6,697 nucleotides of DNA from Desulfitobacterium sp. (lineage in GTDB: Bacteria > Bacillota > Desulfitobacteriia > Desulfitobacteriales > Desulfitobacteriaceae). The notes beneath the pieces are model-generated. The model did not search any database. It saw nothing but the letters and a program-made list of their open reading frames with translations, and was not told where the DNA came from. Within the stretch, counting starts at the first letter, position 1; each line of letters starts with the position of its first letter. Below, one piece after another: positions 4,605-6,697 of the stretch. The position numbers were made by a program, and so were the translations under genes. The stretch lies in assembly GCA_012799495.1 (NCBI GenBank), contig JAAZLD010000268.1:1-6697 (forward strand), written 5' to 3'.

Positions 4605-6697
4605 GAGAAGATTAGCAAAGAGTATCGGACAGGGGACTTGGTCCAGAAGGCTCTTGATCAAGTAGATATAAATTTTCGGGAGAGTGAATTTGTCGCAATT
4701 CTGGGCCCTAGTGGTTCAGGAAAAACCACTCTCCTCAATATTATTGGTGGGTTAGACCGCTATGATAGTGGAGATCTGATAATTCGAGGGAACTCCACTA
4801 AAAAATATAAGGACCGGGATTGGGACTCCTACCGCAATCATACCATCGGTTTTGTTTTTCAAAGTTATAATCTGATCCCCCATCAGTCCGTTTTGGCCAA
4901 TGTGGAATTGGCTCTCACTATTTCCGGAGTATCCCGGGGAGAGCGTCGCAGACGGGCCAAAGAAGCACTAGAAAAAGTAGGATTAGGGGATCATCTACAT
5001 AAAAGACCTAATCAGCTTTCTGGTGGGCAGATGCAGCGAGTGGCTATTGCCAGAGCCCTTATCAATAATCCGGATATTCTTTTAGCTGATGAACCCACTG
5101 GTGCCCTTGATACAGAGACTAGCCTGCAAGTGATGGAGCTTTTACAGGAAGTAGCCAAAGACCGACTGGTAGTAATGGTTACCCATAATCCGGAACTGGC
5201 GGAGAATTATGCTACTCGGATTGTCCGTTTACGGGATGGAAAAATCATGGATGATTCTAATCCTTATCTTGTGGATACTACCAACCTTGACCCACCTACG
5301 CACAAAAATCTGGGCAAGGCTTCTATGTCTTTTCTCACAGCTTTGTCCCTTAGTTTTAATAACTTACGGACCAAAAAGGGCAGGACTCTCCTAACTGCTT
5401 TTGCCGGTTCCATTGGGATTATTGGTATTGCCTTGATTTTGGCTTTGTCTAATGGAGTCAATAACTATATTAACGATATCCAAGAAAGTACCATGCTCTC
5501 TTACCCTATAACTATTGAGGCTCAGACTTTCGATCTCGCTAGTATGATGGCTGCCGGCCATGAAAAATCCAACCGGGAAGTTACCCATGAGAAGGATGGA
5601 GTCTATTCTAATTCTAGAGATGTAGAATTGGCAGCTAATGTAGTTATGAGCTTTACCAAGAATAATTTAACAGATTTTAAAAAGTATTTGGATAATCCGG
5701 ATAACGAGATCCATCAATACCTTGGGGAAAATGGAATCAACTATTCCTATCCTGTTAAATTTGATGTCTATACCTATGATCCGGAAGATGTTTTAATCAA
5801 TACTGATGGCGTGGTCATAGAAGAGGATGATAAATCCTCCACTTTCTCTAGATTTCGTAGGAGAGGGATGGGGGATATGAGCAGCATGGGGAACATGGGG
5901 AACATGGGGAACATGGGGAACATGGGGATGATGGGAAGCTCCTCTGGAAATTTTGCCGAAATGCTGCCAGGTCAGGGAGAAGAGCTAATTAGTGCTGCCA
6001 TCAAGGATAACTATGATCTTTTGTATGGTAAGTGGCCCCAAGATTATCGGGAGGTAATTTTGGTTTTGGATAAAAACAATGAGATCCCATTGACCACTCT
6101 CTACGAATTAGGTATGCTCCCTTCCGCCGAATATAAGGAGTTGGTGGATAAAATAGAAAATGGGGAAGAGATAGCGCCAGAAACAATTAGGTGGAATTAC
6201 GAAGATTTTGCAGGGAAAATCTTTTACTTACTCCCTGCCAGTGCCCAATATGAGAAAAAGGAAAATGGTAGATATATTTTTATCGGTGAAGATCCGGAAA
6301 AACTACCGGAAATAATGGACGAGGCAATAGAATTAAAAGTTGTCGGGGTAATCCGCCCTACTCAGGAATCGGAAACATCTTTTATCTCGGGTGTAATTGG
6401 CTATACCCAGGCTTTGACTGATTATCTTATAGACTATACTGATTCCAGTCCCATAGTTAAGGACCAAAAAGCTCAACCAGAGGTCAATATCTTAAATGGC
6501 TTGACCTTTTCTCCCGCTGATGAGGTAACGAAAATCCAGGATACTATAAAATATTTGTCAGGTCTGAACATCTCGGAAAAAGCATCTTTCAGTATAGGTA
6601 TTATGAGATCTGTTTATGGGGATGACCCTCAAAGAGGGGAGATGCTGGCAAATATGAGTGAGGCGGAATTGGCAGGGGCCCTTGACCAATACCTGGA
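4593..6697 (+). CDS. MacB-like ABC transporter, fused ATPase and permease (3' end outside window)
   Basis: The frame is open from GTG 4593 to the window edge, giving 701 complete codons. The N-terminal ATPase is of the MacB/LolD type: Walker A GPSGSGKT (38-45), Q-loop Gln90, signature LSGGQ (142-146), Walker B ending LLADE with Asp166 and Glu167, then PTGALD, and H-loop His198. After a linker, a membrane helix (about 266-288, LLTAFAGSIGIIGIALILAL) begins the FtsX-like permease. Everything from about 290 to 701 appears to be a large extracytoplasmic domain; the remaining membrane helices expected of this architecture are beyond the window. Family members act as dimers that use ATP-driven conformational change to expel peptides, antibiotics or lipoproteins, or to transmit force across the membrane. 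The substrate here is unknown. A methionine-rich tandem repeat lies at residues 432-449. No two-component system, membrane-fusion partner or peptide gene is visible beside it. All ATPase motifs are intact, so it should be active. Confidence 0.93.
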   Translation, partial: MLQLEKISKEYRTGDLVQKALDQVDINFRESEFVAILGPSGSGKTTLLNIIGGLDRYDSGDLIIRGNSTKKYKDRDWDSYRNHTIGFVFQSYNLIPHQSVLANVELALTISGVSRGERRRRAKEALEKVGLGDHLHKRPNQLSGGQMQRVAIARALINNPDILLADEPTGALDTETSLQVMELLQEVAKDRLVVMVTHNPELAENYATRIVRLRDGKIMDDSNPYLVDTTNLDPPTHKNLGKASMSFLTALSLSFNNLRTKKGRTLLTAFAGSIGIIGIALILALSNGVNNYINDIQESTMLSYPITIEAQTFDLASMMAAGHEKSNREVTHEKDGVYSNSRDVELAANVVMSFTKNNLTDFKKYLDNPDNEIHQYLGENGINYSYPVKFDVYTYDPEDVLINTDGVVIEEDDKSSTFSRFRRRGMGDMSSMGNMGNMGNMGNMGMMGSSSGNFAEMLPGQGEELISAAIKDNYDLLYGKWPQDYREVILVLDKNNEIPLTTLYELGMLPSAEYKELVDKIENGEEIAPETIRWNYEDFAGKIFYLLPASAQYEKKENGRYIFIGEDPEKLPEIMDEAIELKVVGVIRPTQESETSFISGVIGYTQALTDYLIDYTDSSPIVKDQKAQPEVNILNGLTFSPADEVTKIQDTIKYLSGLNISEKASFSIGIMRSVYGDDPQRGEMLANMSEAELAGALDQYL
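5886..5928 (+). repeat. 9-bp in-frame tandem repeat encoding Met-Gly-Asn
   Basis: Four perfect copies of ATGGGGAAC occupy 5886-5921, followed by a partial fifth copy (5922-5928). They encode four MGN units and then MGMMGS. With the preceding GMGDMSS, nine methionines fall in a short glycine-rich stretch. The unit is a multiple of three, so copy-number change by slippage would alter loop length without breaking the frame. It sits in the extracytoplasmic part of the ABC protein. Confidence 0.9.

Noticed and set aside
4591..4605. GTG at 4591 as the ABC gene start
   Set aside because: That frame meets TAG at 4603-4605 after four codons; the frame from 4593 stays open and encodes the ATPase.
5209..5394. 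A 61-codon + strand frame inside the ABC gene
   Set aside because: It overlaps a clearly coding frame with intact ATPase and membrane segments and shows no motif of its own.
5886..5928. Tandem repeat as a CRISPR-like array
   Set aside because: The units are 9 bp, contiguous, without spacers, and in frame within a protein gene.

Overview
This window reads as chromosome of a low-GC Gram-positive bacterium, probably a clostridial or Peptococcaceae-like Firmicute. That is inference from AT-rich coding, very strong AAGGAGG-type ribosome binding sites, TTG and GTG starts, the protein styles and a classic intrinsic terminator. No database search was possible. All four genes lie on the + strand. No RNA gene, insertion sequence or CRISPR array is visible, and I see no clearly new multi-gene system.

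Layout. (1) Bases 1-953 hold the 3' part of a cyclic-di-GMP protein: most of an EAL domain, with altered motifs, followed by a PilZ domain with an intact RxxxR motif. Its start is outside the window. (2) A 185-bp gap carries a good sigma-A-like promoter and an inverted repeat near the predicted transcription start. (3) Bases 1139-2902 encode a complete transmembrane methyl-accepting chemotaxis protein with an extracellular single-Cache sensor, started by TTG. (4) A 386-bp gap contains a strong rho-independent terminator (3001-3031), then a leader-like stretch with two inverted repeats and a doubtful 40-codon reading frame. (5) Bases 3289-4461 encode a complete M20-family metallo-amidohydrolase with all expected metal ligands. 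(6) A 131-bp gap has no terminator but holds a 15-bp imperfect inverted repeat whose 3' arm covers the start codon of the next gene. (7) From 4593 to the window end runs a MacB-like fusion of ABC ATPase and permease, open at the right edge, with a methionine-rich 9-bp tandem repeat in its extracytoplasmic domain.

How the genes relate. The first two are both signalling genes (second messenger turnover or sensing, and chemotaxis), but a promoter separates them, so co-regulation is only possible. The amidohydrolase is isolated from the chemotaxis gene by the terminator. The ABC gene follows the amidohydrolase without an obvious terminator, so read-through could reach it. The start-codon hairpin would fold only in such read-through RNA and could silence it, which is the most interesting regulatory hypothesis here.
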